Assembly (NCBI GenBank): GCA_910585625.1
Contig: CAJUFQ010000045.1
Span: 1 to 17,816 of the forward strand
Reading direction: 5' to 3'
DNA length: 17,816 bases
From: an uncultured Lachnospiraceae bacterium
Lineage (GTDB): Bacteria > Bacillota > Clostridia > Lachnospirales > Lachnospiraceae
Shown here piece after piece: positions 1-7,756 of the stretch. The stretch's first letter is position 1. The number at the start of each line of letters is the position of its first letter. Both the position numbers and the translations under genes were made by a program. Below the pieces are notes generated by a model. The model ran no database searches. It was given only the letters and a program-made list of their open reading frames with translations, and had not been told where the DNA came from.

Positions 1-143
1 TTTTTGACACTACGATTACGCCAAGTATTTTACTACAATTTTTTGTCCGACGCAACAGATTTCTTTGATTTCAGTGGTTCTTTGGTGAAATAGATGCTGT
101 TTGGGGCATTATTTTGCCAAAATCAGTGTAAATTGGACAAGTT

Positions 144-280
144 CCAAAAAGTACACTTTTTCGGATAAATAGGCAGAAATACAGACTTTGGAAAATTTGT
201 ACAATTTTGGCAAAATTGCTCCAATCTGAATAGAGGCATAAGGACGAACAGACATGGAATCCAAAAAGCGAACTTTTTCG
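144..280. repeat. Two copies of a small hairpin repeat, CCAAAAAG-N4-CTTTTTCG
   Basis: The same 20-nt self-complementary unit occurs at about 144-163 (central bases TACA) and 261-280 (central bases CGAA). Between and before them, GCCAAAAT at about 116-123 is mirrored by ATTTTGGC at about 204-211, and ACAGAC occurs twice. The loops differ while the stems are kept, which hints at selection on structure or at a small interspersed repeat. Its function is unknown. Confidence 0.45.
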
Positions 281-290
281 TGTTGTAGGT

Positions 291-311
291 AATTTCCCAT
301 AGTGGGAAATT
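291..311 (+). promoter_or_regulatory. Leader hairpin just before the first operon gene, possible attenuator or terminator
   Basis: AATTTCCCA at 291-299 pairs perfectly with TGGGAAATT at 303-311 around a 3-nt loop, and the second arm continues into TTT. This resembles a weak intrinsic terminator for incoming transcription. Because it ends only 16 nt before the start codon at 328, it could also affect translation. The stem is AT-rich apart from three G-C pairs, so it may not terminate alone. Confidence 0.4.
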
Positions 312-327
312 TTTAGAGGTATAGCCT

Positions 328-1575
328 ATGAACATTTTATTTCTGACATTATTGGATTTTGATAATTTAGAGAGCCAAAATATTTACACGGATCTGCTGA
401 GAAAGTTTTATCGTGAAGGGCATTGCGTATCCATCATTTCTCCGGTAGAGAGAAAGAAGAAAACAGGAACGCAGTTCCTGAAATTAGATAGCAGGCTTAA
501 TATCCTAAAACTTAAAATAGGAAACATCCAGAAGACGAACATAATTGAAAAAGGAATATCGACGGTAATGTTAGAATCCATATTTGTAGCCGCCATTAAA
601 AAATATTACGGAACTATCACTTTTGACCTCGTATTATACTCTACCCCGCCAATTACCCTGCAGAAAGCCGTAAATTATATAAAAAAAAGGGACCACGCTG
701 TCACATACTTAATGTTAAAGGATATTTTTCCGCAAAATGCTGTGGATATGGGGATGCTGTCGAAGCACGGAGGGAAGAAGTTATTATATAGCTATTTCCG
801 GCGAAAAGAACGGCTGCTGTACCGAGATTCGGATTATATCGGCTGTATGTCTGCTGCAAATGTGGAATATCTAAGGAAACACAATTCCCAGATAGAGCCA
901 GGACGCATAGGCCTGTGCCCAAATTGCATCGAACCTGTTTGCCGCGATATCAATGCGGCACAAAAAAATGAAATCAGAAAAAAACTCGGGCTTCCAGAAG
1001 AAAAACTTTTGTTTATCTATGGCGGAAACCTTGGGAGGCCCCAGGGAATACCGTTTTTGATTGACTGCTTAAGGCGCGTAGGCGAAAATCAGGACGCATA
1101 TTTCCTGATTGTGGGAAATGGTACCGAGTATGGGAATCTGGAAACATTTATTGAGCAGGAAAATCCTCAAAATGTCAGGCTGCTGCCAGCGCTTCCAAAA
1201 GCAGAATACGAGAATATGATTCTGGCCGCTGATGTGGGAATGATATTTCTGGACCATCGGTTTACCATTCCGAATTTTCCGTCAAGGCTGCTGTCCTATA
1301 TGCAGGCAAAAATTCCGGTACTGGCCGTGACTGATCCGAATACGGATATTGGCAAGGTGATTGTGAGCGGCGGCTTCGGATGGTGGTGCGAAAGCAACCA
1401 TATAGAAGAATTTGCGAAAAATGTGGAACGGGCGCAGGAAGCGGATCTGAATGGCATGGGTGAAAAAGCATATGCATATCTGATGGAACATTATACGGCC
1501 GGACATGTATACCAGCTTATTATGAGCAAAGTTAATAAAGACGAGACTATCGGACAGAGGATGCCTGCAACATAA
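328..1575 (+). CDS. Glycosyltransferase family 4, WbuB-like (possible L-FucNAc transferase)
   Basis: This 415-residue GT-B protein should add one sugar to the lipid-linked repeat unit at the inner face of the membrane. The N-terminal half is a Rossmann-like acceptor domain that includes STPPITLQKA near residues 105-114. The C-terminal half has the GT4 donor-domain marks FIYGGNLGRPQG near 230 and FPSRLLSYMQAKIPVLA near 316, followed by TDPNTDIG. That last block looks like the WbuB group of putative fucosamine transferases, which in Gram-negative O-antigen loci sit beside fnlABC. The UDP-L-FucNAc genes are present here, so L-FucNAc is a plausible donor, but this is inference. A GAGGT sits upstream of the start. 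It is the first gene of the + strand run and is followed by an 80-nt gap. Confidence 0.85.
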   Translation: MNILFLTLLDFDNLESQNIYTDLLRKFYREGHCVSIISPVERKKKTGTQFLKLDSRLNILKLKIGNIQKTNIIEKGISTVMLESIFVAAIKKYYGTITFDLVLYSTPPITLQKAVNYIKKRDHAVTYLMLKDIFPQNAVDMGMLSKHGGKKLLYSYFRRKERLLYRDSDYIGCMSAANVEYLRKHNSQIEPGRIGLCPNCIEPVCRDINAAQKNEIRKKLGLPEEKLLFIYGGNLGRPQGIPFLIDCLRRVGENQDAYFLIVGNGTEYGNLETFIEQENPQNVRLLPALPKAEYENMILAADVGMIFLDHRFTIPNFPSRLLSYMQAKIPVLAVTDPNTDIGKVIVSGGFGWWCESNHIEEFAKNVERAQEADLNGMGEKAYAYLMEHYTAGHVYQLIMSKVNKDETIGQRMPAT

Positions 1576-1655
1576 CAGTGTTCCGCGGAAAATCAGGGAC
1601 ATTCTATAATAAGAAAGAAGAGAATTATTATTCAAATATATTTTAAGGAGCAAAT

Positions 1656-2828
1656 ATGGAGCAGCTATTTAGATATTCAAAAAAAGTAATATTTAGAATG
1701 ATGTTATATCCTTTGAGAGTTTTGCGAATTAAGAAAAACCGCATACTCTTGCACAACGATTTGGGTAATAATTATTCCTGTAACTTAAAGAGCATTGCCG
1801 AATATATTACCTCAAATTATTCTGGGCAGTTTGAGGTAATATATTCCGTTAAGCAACCAAAGAAATACCAATATTTACAGACTAAAGGCATCCATCCGAT
1901 TGCTTTTAATTCTTTTCAGTATTTTTACTATGCCATGACGTCAAAGGTATTTGTAACCAATAGCGGGGGACATGCCTATATCCCGCTGCGGAAAAGACAA
2001 TATGTCATAAATACCCACCATGGCGGGGGCGCATATAAGACATGCGGAAAGGATATGTTTGAAGATACATATCTTTTCAGGAAGGATTTAGAACTGTCTT
2101 CAAATCACACAAATGTTTTCTTATCCACAAATTCAAAATTTACCGAAGTTGTCTCTAATGCAATTTATATGCCTAAAAATATTTTTTGGGAAATTGGGAT
2201 GCCACGGAACGACGTATTAATAAACGGTAATGAAGAGTTGAAAAAGTGCATAAGAAAAAAAATCGGGTTAAACGATGATGAAAAATTAGCGCTGTTTGCG
2301 CCGACTTATAGAAAAATCGATAATAACTACTTTAAAAGCTCCGTTTCTATTCCATATGGGATAGACTGCGACAGGGTGCGCTCAGCACTGCATACAAGGT
2401 TTGGGGGAAATTGGCGGTTTGCATTTCGGTTACATCCGCGCGTTGAAAACAGGGACAATCTGCCTTTTGATAATGTTATGGATTTGTCTGATTATGAAGA
2501 CATGCAGGACTTATTGTTGATTGCGGATGTTATGATTAATGATTTTTCTTCTTCTATGTGGGACTTTATGCTAACCGGAAGGCCAAGCTTTTTATTCGCA
2601 GTGGATTTAACAGAATATATAGAAACAACAAAAGTTTACACACCTGTTACAGAATGGCCTTTTCCAATAGCTACAGATAACGACGGCCTGGAAAAAAATA
2701 TTCTTACATTTGATGAGGATAAATATAAAGAAGACTGTAAAAACCACTATAAACGTCTGGGCGGCTGTGAGACAGGAAAGGCTACGGAATTGGTATGCGA
2801 AAGGATAAAAGAAGTGTGCGGCGTTTAG
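1656..2828 (+). CDS. CDP-glycerol/CDP-ribitol phosphotransferase family protein (TagB/TagF type)
   Basis: This 390-residue protein belongs to the glycerophosphotransferase family (Pfam PF04464), whose members move a polyol phosphate from a CDP-polyol onto a sugar or polymer. Family blocks are visible in order: THHGGG at 120-125, GMPRNDVL at 181-188, APTYR at 215-219, RLHPR at 258-262 and DVMINDFSSS at 291-300. The histidines in the first and fourth blocks match those thought catalytic in TagF. It lacks the long N-terminal extension of full TagF polymerases, so a single-transfer role is more likely than polymerisation. AAGGAG at 1645-1650 supports the start. The cytidylyltransferase at 7006 probably makes its donor. 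Whether the polyol is ribitol, glycerol or arabinitol cannot be read from the sequence. Confidence 0.88.
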   Translation: MEQLFRYSKKVIFRMMLYPLRVLRIKKNRILLHNDLGNNYSCNLKSIAEYITSNYSGQFEVIYSVKQPKKYQYLQTKGIHPIAFNSFQYFYYAMTSKVFVTNSGGHAYIPLRKRQYVINTHHGGGAYKTCGKDMFEDTYLFRKDLELSSNHTNVFLSTNSKFTEVVSNAIYMPKNIFWEIGMPRNDVLINGNEELKKCIRKKIGLNDDEKLALFAPTYRKIDNNYFKSSVSIPYGIDCDRVRSALHTRFGGNWRFAFRLHPRVENRDNLPFDNVMDLSDYEDMQDLLLIADVMINDFSSSMWDFMLTGRPSFLFAVDLTEYIETTKVYTPVTEWPFPIATDNDGLEKNILTFDEDKYKEDCKNHYKRLGGCETGKATELVCERIKEVCGV

Positions 2829-2848
2829 GGCTTAAAAAGGAGATTGTA

Positions 2849-4090
2849 ATGAATATTGCATATTGTAGTCTTTTATTACCAGAAGAAAAAAAATTGTCAG
2901 AACGTACGAAAAAGCGTTTAGTAGGTATATCTGTCCATAAAGTAACAAAGGCCGAGATAGAAGGCATCGATGCAAACTTAGAGAAGCCAGTTACCATTTT
3001 CAACATTATTAATACATTAAATTATCCGCATTTTCCAACGCTGATGTTTAAAACAGAAAAATGGAGCCATACCTGCGGCGCTTCAGACATCCATATAGGA
3101 TATATTAATCTCTTTGGGATTAAATATATTACGCAAGCCCATAATTTATATAAGCGATTAAATGCATGGGTGAAAAGCAAGAAAAAAGAAAAATGTGTAG
3201 TCTGTGTCCACGAGAGCTATTATCCTGCAATGAAAGCTGCATATAAATTGAAGAAAAAATACAAAGAGCAAGTTGTTTTATGCCTGAATGCCGGAGATAT
3301 TCCCGGAAAAACATACGGAGTATATGGATCTAAGAAGAATTTAAAGCAAAAACTCATAGAGAAATTTGTGTGTGAAAAAATAATGGAATTGGCGAAAGGT
3401 TTTGACTGTTTTGTTTTTGTCACGAAAAATATGGCAGAGGCGTATGACGTTCAGGACAAACCGTTCGTCGTTGTGGAATGTGTATATTCAGAACCTGAAT
3501 ATGCCTTGGAAAACCAGGTTAACCCAGAAAGAGAAGATAATACAAAAGTTATTTTTTATGCCGGTGCAATACGTGAAGATTATGGTATCGGCCATTTGCT
3601 GCGGGCATTTTCTTCTATTAAAGATAAAAATTACAGACTGATTATCGCAGGAGGAGGCGCAGCTGAAGCATTGGTCGAAGAATATGCAGAAAAAGATTCC
3701 CGTATAAAGTTTATGGGCTTTATCTCGCCACAGGAGGTTTACCGGCAACAGCAAAATGCTACTGTTCTGATTAGCCCAAGATTATCAAACCTGGAATTTG
3801 TGAAATATAGTTTTCCCAGTAAATCTGTCGATTCGCTTGCTTCGGGAAAACCATATATTGCACATAAGCTGCCATGCGACCCCGAAGAATATGCAGATTA
3901 TATCCAATATGCAGACGATGAGAGCGATGACGGCCTGAAGAATAAAATCATTGAAGTCTGTGAACTGCCAGAGGAAGTAAGGGCAGAAATTGGGCAAAGG
4001 GCAAGGCGGTTCATAATAGAAGAAAAGACCCCTAAGAAAATGACGGAAGAGATTGTAAGCTTGTGGCTTCATATGTGTGAGGAATGTTAA
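2849..4090 (+). CDS. Glycosyltransferase family 4 (GT-B fold)
   Basis: This 413-residue cytoplasmic glycosyltransferase is probably the second sugar-adding step of the repeat unit. The C-terminal donor domain has VIFYAGAIREDYGIGHLL near residues 233-250, IKFMGFISPQEVY further on, and YSFPSKSVDSLASGKPYIA near 320-338, the usual GT4 nucleotide-sugar loop region. The start at 2849 is preferred over an upstream ATG at 2795: AAAAGGAG ends about 6 nt before it, it leaves a 20-nt gap rather than an overlap with the previous gene, and MNIAYCS is a typical GT-B first strand. The donor sugar is unknown. It is followed at once by the polymerase gene. Confidence 0.85.
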   Translation: MNIAYCSLLLPEEKKLSERTKKRLVGISVHKVTKAEIEGIDANLEKPVTIFNIINTLNYPHFPTLMFKTEKWSHTCGASDIHIGYINLFGIKYITQAHNLYKRLNAWVKSKKKEKCVVCVHESYYPAMKAAYKLKKKYKEQVVLCLNAGDIPGKTYGVYGSKKNLKQKLIEKFVCEKIMELAKGFDCFVFVTKNMAEAYDVQDKPFVVVECVYSEPEYALENQVNPEREDNTKVIFYAGAIREDYGIGHLLRAFSSIKDKNYRLIIAGGGAAEALVEEYAEKDSRIKFMGFISPQEVYRQQQNATVLISPRLSNLEFVKYSFPSKSVDSLASGKPYIAHKLPCDPEEYADYIQYADDESDDGLKNKIIEVCELPEEVRAEIGQRARRFIIEEKTPKKMTEEIVSLWLHMCEEC

Positions 4091-4092
4091 TT

Positions 4093-5439
4093 ATGGGAAG
4101 GAAAATTACTCCGGTAAAAATTTTTGTACCTTATTGGATTTTTACACTTATATTGTATGCATTTGGCCCTCTGGAATGGGTAACATATCATCCGGTTATT
4201 TTCTGGTCTTTAAATATTTTATTTATTTTCGCATTTATTGCCGGATGGAACTGGGGAAAACAGGGCAAGTCCCCGAATGATTTTTACTGGACTGAATCTG
4301 ATGTCGACAATTTAGTTAAAAAATTGCCTCCCTTATTATGGGTGAACCTGTTTTATGAAATAATAACTTCCATGCGTTCTTTTTTACTTCCATCCTTTAA
4401 CGTAGTGGGATTAATTCAAAAGATACTGTACGGAGTAACCCATATGGGACAGTCATACCATGCTTTTCAGAGTAATGTCACAGTTTCAGGGGCTTCCGTT
4501 GTTGGCGGGCATGTGGTTACCCTTTTTAATTATTTATGGCAATTTGTAGCTTTTGCTGTTCTATTAGGCGGTATCCTATATTTTAAAAAGCTGAAGAAAC
4601 TGTCTAAGGCAGTCGTTATTTTAACATGTTTTATTGTAATAATCAGTTACATTGCCAGAGGAACAAATATTGGCGCTTTTCGTGTAGTACTGACATTCCT
4701 TGTGTTCTATTATATCAAGTATTCTAAAAATGCCGGCTTGGCGAAACAGCAGGCTAAGGGAAAAAGCTCAAAAACAAAACTGATATTTTTGAGTATTATT
4801 GCAGTTGTGGCAGTAGTTTTTTTATTTAACAAAATCATGTTGTCCAGAGGAGGCATACTTTCCTGGAATAGCAGTTCGTATAATATTGGCGGAATAGGGA
4901 TAAATGAGGATTCAATCTTTTTTCAGATTCTTCCTGCCGAGTTCCATAAGTTATTAGTTTCCCTAAGCGCCTACCTGTCACAAGGTTATTACGGAATGTC
5001 CCTCACATTAAGGGTGGATTGGATACCAATGTTTGGGTTAGGTTCCTGCAAAGTAATCCAGGAGCTGCTATCTATGGTCTTTCCGTCTATTGAGGGCTGG
5101 ACGTATCAGGCGAGAATTACAGAATTTGGCTGGGATGATTACATGCAATGGCATTCCATGTACAGTTGGTTTGCAAATGATGTAAGCTACCTGGGCGTAA
5201 TAGCGATTATGTTTATATTTGGGCTGGTTTTTGCACGCTGTTACAAAGATAGCATAACCACAGAGAACCCATTTGCAAATTTAATGGTCTACTATATGTT
5301 TTTAATGGCTATTTTTACGCCATGTAATAATCAGATTTTTCAGACTAGGGATATTTTCTTTTCCTTTATAACAGTGTTTTTAGGATGGATATGTACAAGG
5401 GGCAAGAAAGCTGTCCGTTTTCGTATTATTTCGAGGTAA
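4093..5439 (+). CDS. Wzy-like oligosaccharide repeat-unit polymerase
   Basis: This 448-residue integral membrane protein has about nine or ten hydrophobic segments (roughly residues 9-25, 34-52, 137-163, 173-187, 197-210, 230-246, 366-382, 397-411 and 421-433). A long loop at about 250-360 contains AYLSQGYYGMSL and MFGLGS, features of the oligosaccharide repeat-unit polymerase family. Its role would be to join lipid-linked repeat units outside the membrane. An ATG at 4084 overlaps the previous stop and lies only 1 nt from GAGGA (4079-4083). The ATG at 4093 has a proper 9-nt spacing, so I chose it. Placement between glycosyltransferases and a flippase fits. Wzy proteins diverge strongly, so the call rests on topology, these motifs and context. 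Confidence 0.8.
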   Translation: MGRKITPVKIFVPYWIFTLILYAFGPLEWVTYHPVIFWSLNILFIFAFIAGWNWGKQGKSPNDFYWTESDVDNLVKKLPPLLWVNLFYEIITSMRSFLLPSFNVVGLIQKILYGVTHMGQSYHAFQSNVTVSGASVVGGHVVTLFNYLWQFVAFAVLLGGILYFKKLKKLSKAVVILTCFIVIISYIARGTNIGAFRVVLTFLVFYYIKYSKNAGLAKQQAKGKSSKTKLIFLSIIAVVAVVFLFNKIMLSRGGILSWNSSSYNIGGIGINEDSIFFQILPAEFHKLLVSLSAYLSQGYYGMSLTLRVDWIPMFGLGSCKVIQELLSMVFPSIEGWTYQARITEFGWDDYMQWHSMYSWFANDVSYLGVIAIMFIFGLVFARCYKDSITTENPFANLMVYYMFLMAIFTPCNNQIFQTRDIFFSFITVFLGWICTRGKKAVRFRIISR

Positions 5440-5442
5440 GCC

Positions 5443-6969
5443 ATGGTTAATAAGAATAAGGTCACGCTCCTTAATGCCGTATCGGCAATCATACTGACAT
5501 TAGTGAACGGACTTCTTGGGATTATTGCAACTAAAATGGTTATAGAGTATTTTGGCTCAGATTTTAATGGCCTGAACTCTACGGCAAACCAGATTATCAA
5601 TGTACTCTTAGTCTTGGAAGGGGGTTTTACATTAGCCTCTAATGTAGTTCTATTCGCTCCGCTAAATAAAAAAGATTATTCCAAAGTTAACGGTATCTTA
5701 TTCGTTACACGAGAAAAATTCCGCAAAATAGGATTGGCTTTTTTTGCATGTGGGTTTGCGATTTCTGTTGTGTATGTTTATATCGTCAACAGTAACTTAG
5801 ATTCCATACTGGTTTTCTGCACTATTTTAATGACGGTAATTCCTTCTGCGTTTAATTTATATTATGCAACGACATACCGGGTATTAATCCAGACGATGCA
5901 GAAAGAATATGTTATCAGCTTTGCGAACATCATTACCATTGGGTTAGGGCATATTGCCACGATTATCATGATAATTTGCGGCGGTTCGGTTTGGATGGTC
6001 CGCCTGATAACAATGCTTTTCTCTGTTATTAACAGTATTTTAATTGCTTTTTATGCAAAAAGAAACTGCAAATTTTTAAATATTAAGAAATTAGAAGAAA
6101 CTATAACCATTCCTGGGACAAAAGATGTAATGATCCAGAAAGTCACTGGGATTATATACAATTCTGCACCGATTGTTTTTCTGTCAGTCGCGCCATCGGG
6201 CGGGACAGCCCTTGCCAGTGTTTATGCTGTGTATAATAACGTTTTTAATATGCTCAAGAGCCTGCTGCGCGGAGTCATAGATGCGCCAAGGCTTAGCATC
6301 GGCCAAATGCTTTCAGAAGGCAAAAGGGACCACGTGTGGGATATTTTTGGCCAATATGAATTTCTTGCTGTTTTTTCTGTCTTTACGACTATGAGTACAG
6401 CATACGCATTAATTCTTCCGTTTATCTCAATATATACAAGGGGAGTCACAGATGCAAATTATTACGATATGTCAATCGCTGTCCTTATGGTACTGATTTC
6501 TGTTGTTGAGATGCTGCACATACCATGCGGACACCTTATCAATATGGCTGGAGAGTTTCGGATAAGCAAAAATTTTCAGATATCGTCTTGTATTGTCCTG
6601 ATTGTCTCAATGACTGTGTGCGGCATTCAGTGGGGCGTATATGGCTTGTTGGTTTCCGTTCTGCTTGTCGCAGTTCTTTTGGCTATTTTAGAGATTGGCT
6701 ATGTACATATATATTTTTTTAAAGGTAAAATGGCGTGCTTCTTTAGAATGGCGCTACCCTATCTGTTGACAGGCCTTATTGCGGCCGTTTTTGAGAAACA
6801 GCTTGCCGCAAACGTAGACGGATTGATGTCATTTATATGTTATGGATTCTTGATAGTTTTGATGAATCTTATTTTCGCACTGTTGATTGGGTTTATCTTC
6901 GAACGAAGGATTATGCTGAATCTTGCGAAAAGGATATTAGGGTTATTGCAGGCAAAAAAAGGGAAATAG
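5443..6969 (+). CDS. Wzx-like polysaccharide flippase (MOP superfamily)
   Basis: This 508-residue protein has about twelve to fourteen hydrophobic segments across its whole length, typical of the MOP (MATE-like) exporters that flip lipid-linked repeat units across the membrane. The N-terminal segment IILTLVNGLLGIIATKMVI and the following FGSDFNGLNSTANQI loop resemble capsule Wzx proteins of Gram-positive bacteria. Charged residues are concentrated at the loops, and the C-terminus ends in a lysine-rich tail. GAGG lies just before the start and the gene follows the polymerase stop by 3 nt, so the two are probably translated together. The Wzx/Wzy pair shows that the locus uses the flippase/polymerase route rather than an ABC exporter. 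Confidence 0.87.
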   Translation: MVNKNKVTLLNAVSAIILTLVNGLLGIIATKMVIEYFGSDFNGLNSTANQIINVLLVLEGGFTLASNVVLFAPLNKKDYSKVNGILFVTREKFRKIGLAFFACGFAISVVYVYIVNSNLDSILVFCTILMTVIPSAFNLYYATTYRVLIQTMQKEYVISFANIITIGLGHIATIIMIICGGSVWMVRLITMLFSVINSILIAFYAKRNCKFLNIKKLEETITIPGTKDVMIQKVTGIIYNSAPIVFLSVAPSGGTALASVYAVYNNVFNMLKSLLRGVIDAPRLSIGQMLSEGKRDHVWDIFGQYEFLAVFSVFTTMSTAYALILPFISIYTRGVTDANYYDMSIAVLMVLISVVEMLHIPCGHLINMAGEFRISKNFQISSCIVLIVSMTVCGIQWGVYGLLVSVLLVAVLLAILEIGYVHIYFFKGKMACFFRMALPYLLTGLIAAVFEKQLAANVDGLMSFICYGFLIVLMNLIFALLIGFIFERRIMLNLAKRILGLLQAKKGK

Positions 6970-7005
6970 TCCACTATAAAATCTATATGGGAGCAGGTAA
7001 AAAAT

Positions 7006-7725
7006 ATGAATATTGTAGTTATTTTTGCCGGAGGAACCGGCCAGCGCATGAACTGCAAGACAAAACCTAAGCAATTTTTAGAATTGCATGGAAAGCCAAT
7101 TCTCGTCTACACGGTGGAACAGTTCCAAAAGCACGAAATGATTGACGGTATCATCATTGTTATGCTGGAAAATTGGATAAGCTACTGTGAGGACATCATC
7201 AGCCAGTACCGCCTGACGAAAGTTTCAGCCGTAGTGCGTGGCGGGAACAATGGGCAGGAATCGATATTTAGGGGAATAGAGAAAGCCCATGAGTTATACC
7301 CATCTGACAGCATCGTGTTAATACATGACGGCGTCAGACCGTTAGTAGACCATGAAACAATTACCGAGGATATCAAATGTGCCAGGAAGCATGGAAATGC
7401 TATAACGGTAGCCCCTGCAATAGAGACGATAACATTAAAAAATGATATGGGGGCAGTAAAAGAAATTTTCGACCGGAGCAGATGTTACATGGCAAAAGCC
7501 CCGCAATGTTTCAGGCTGAAAGATATCTATGACAGCCACTTACAAAGCCAGCAGGAAGGTCTGACGGACTTTATTGATTCGGCTTCTCTGATGAAGCACT
7601 ACGGCTATGAACTTTACACGGTAGAAGGCTCGCCGGAAAATATAAAGATTACAACTCCGGGAGATTTCTACATATTCCGTGCGATTGTAGATGCACAGGA
7701 AAATTCACAGATTTTTGGTATATAG
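7006..7725 (+). CDS. Cytidylyltransferase of the IspD/TarI family, probably making a CDP-alditol
   Basis: This 239-residue enzyme transfers CMP from CTP to a sugar-alcohol phosphate. Visible family marks are AGGTGQRM at 8-15, KPKQFLEL at 20-27, RGGNNGQESIFRG at 78-90, HDGVRPL at 107-113, D191 in the DSASL block and ENIKITTPGDF at 211-221. HDGVRP is closer to the HDSVRP of TarI ribitol-5-phosphate cytidylyltransferases than to the HDAARP usual in IspD, and the length matches TarI. It lies in a capsule operon that also contains a CDP-polyol transferase, so a CDP-alditol product is far more likely than the isoprenoid intermediate. The alditol is undetermined. The upstream Shine-Dalgarno is modest (GCAGGT). 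The next gene begins 31 nt later and may supply its substrate. Confidence 0.85.
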   Translation: MNIVVIFAGGTGQRMNCKTKPKQFLELHGKPILVYTVEQFQKHEMIDGIIIVMLENWISYCEDIISQYRLTKVSAVVRGGNNGQESIFRGIEKAHELYPSDSIVLIHDGVRPLVDHETITEDIKCARKHGNAITVAPAIETITLKNDMGAVKEIFDRSRCYMAKAPQCFRLKDIYDSHLQSQQEGLTDFIDSASLMKHYGYELYTVEGSPENIKITTPGDFYIFRAIVDAQENSQIFGI

Positions 7726-7756
7726 AATATGAAATTTTATCATTGGAGGTAGAAAG

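Larger units (their letters stand above)
1..327. other. AT-rich non-coding leader upstream of the polysaccharide operon
   Basis: I see no convincing gene here; the minus-strand open frames are short, lack a ribosome binding site and resemble no family I recognise. The stretch is AT-rich and full of small dyads. It holds a possible promoter (TTGACA at 4-9, 16-nt spacer, TATTTT at 26-31), two related A/T hairpins (144-163 and 261-280) and a stronger hairpin at 291-311. Such a leader before a polysaccharide operon could carry an attenuator, but that is inference. Confidence 0.6.

Noticed and set aside
6..25. Resemblance of the first bases to the start of lacZ alpha (shared GATTACGCCAAG), suggesting vector sequence
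   Set aside because: Only about 12 nt match exactly and the bases that follow do not resemble a cloning vector; chance is more likely.
1605..1610. TATAAT before the TagF-like gene as an internal promoter
   Set aside because: No acceptable -35 is found at 16-18 nt, and AT-rich spacers give such hexamers by chance.
2795..2848. Upstream ATG for the second glycosyltransferase
   Set aside because: It lies inside the previous gene without a good ribosome binding site, while 2849 has AAAAGGAG and a typical first strand.
7006..7725. Reading the cytidylyltransferase as IspD of isoprenoid synthesis
   Set aside because: The HDGVRP block, length and the operon with a CDP-polyol transferase fit a CDP-alditol enzyme better.
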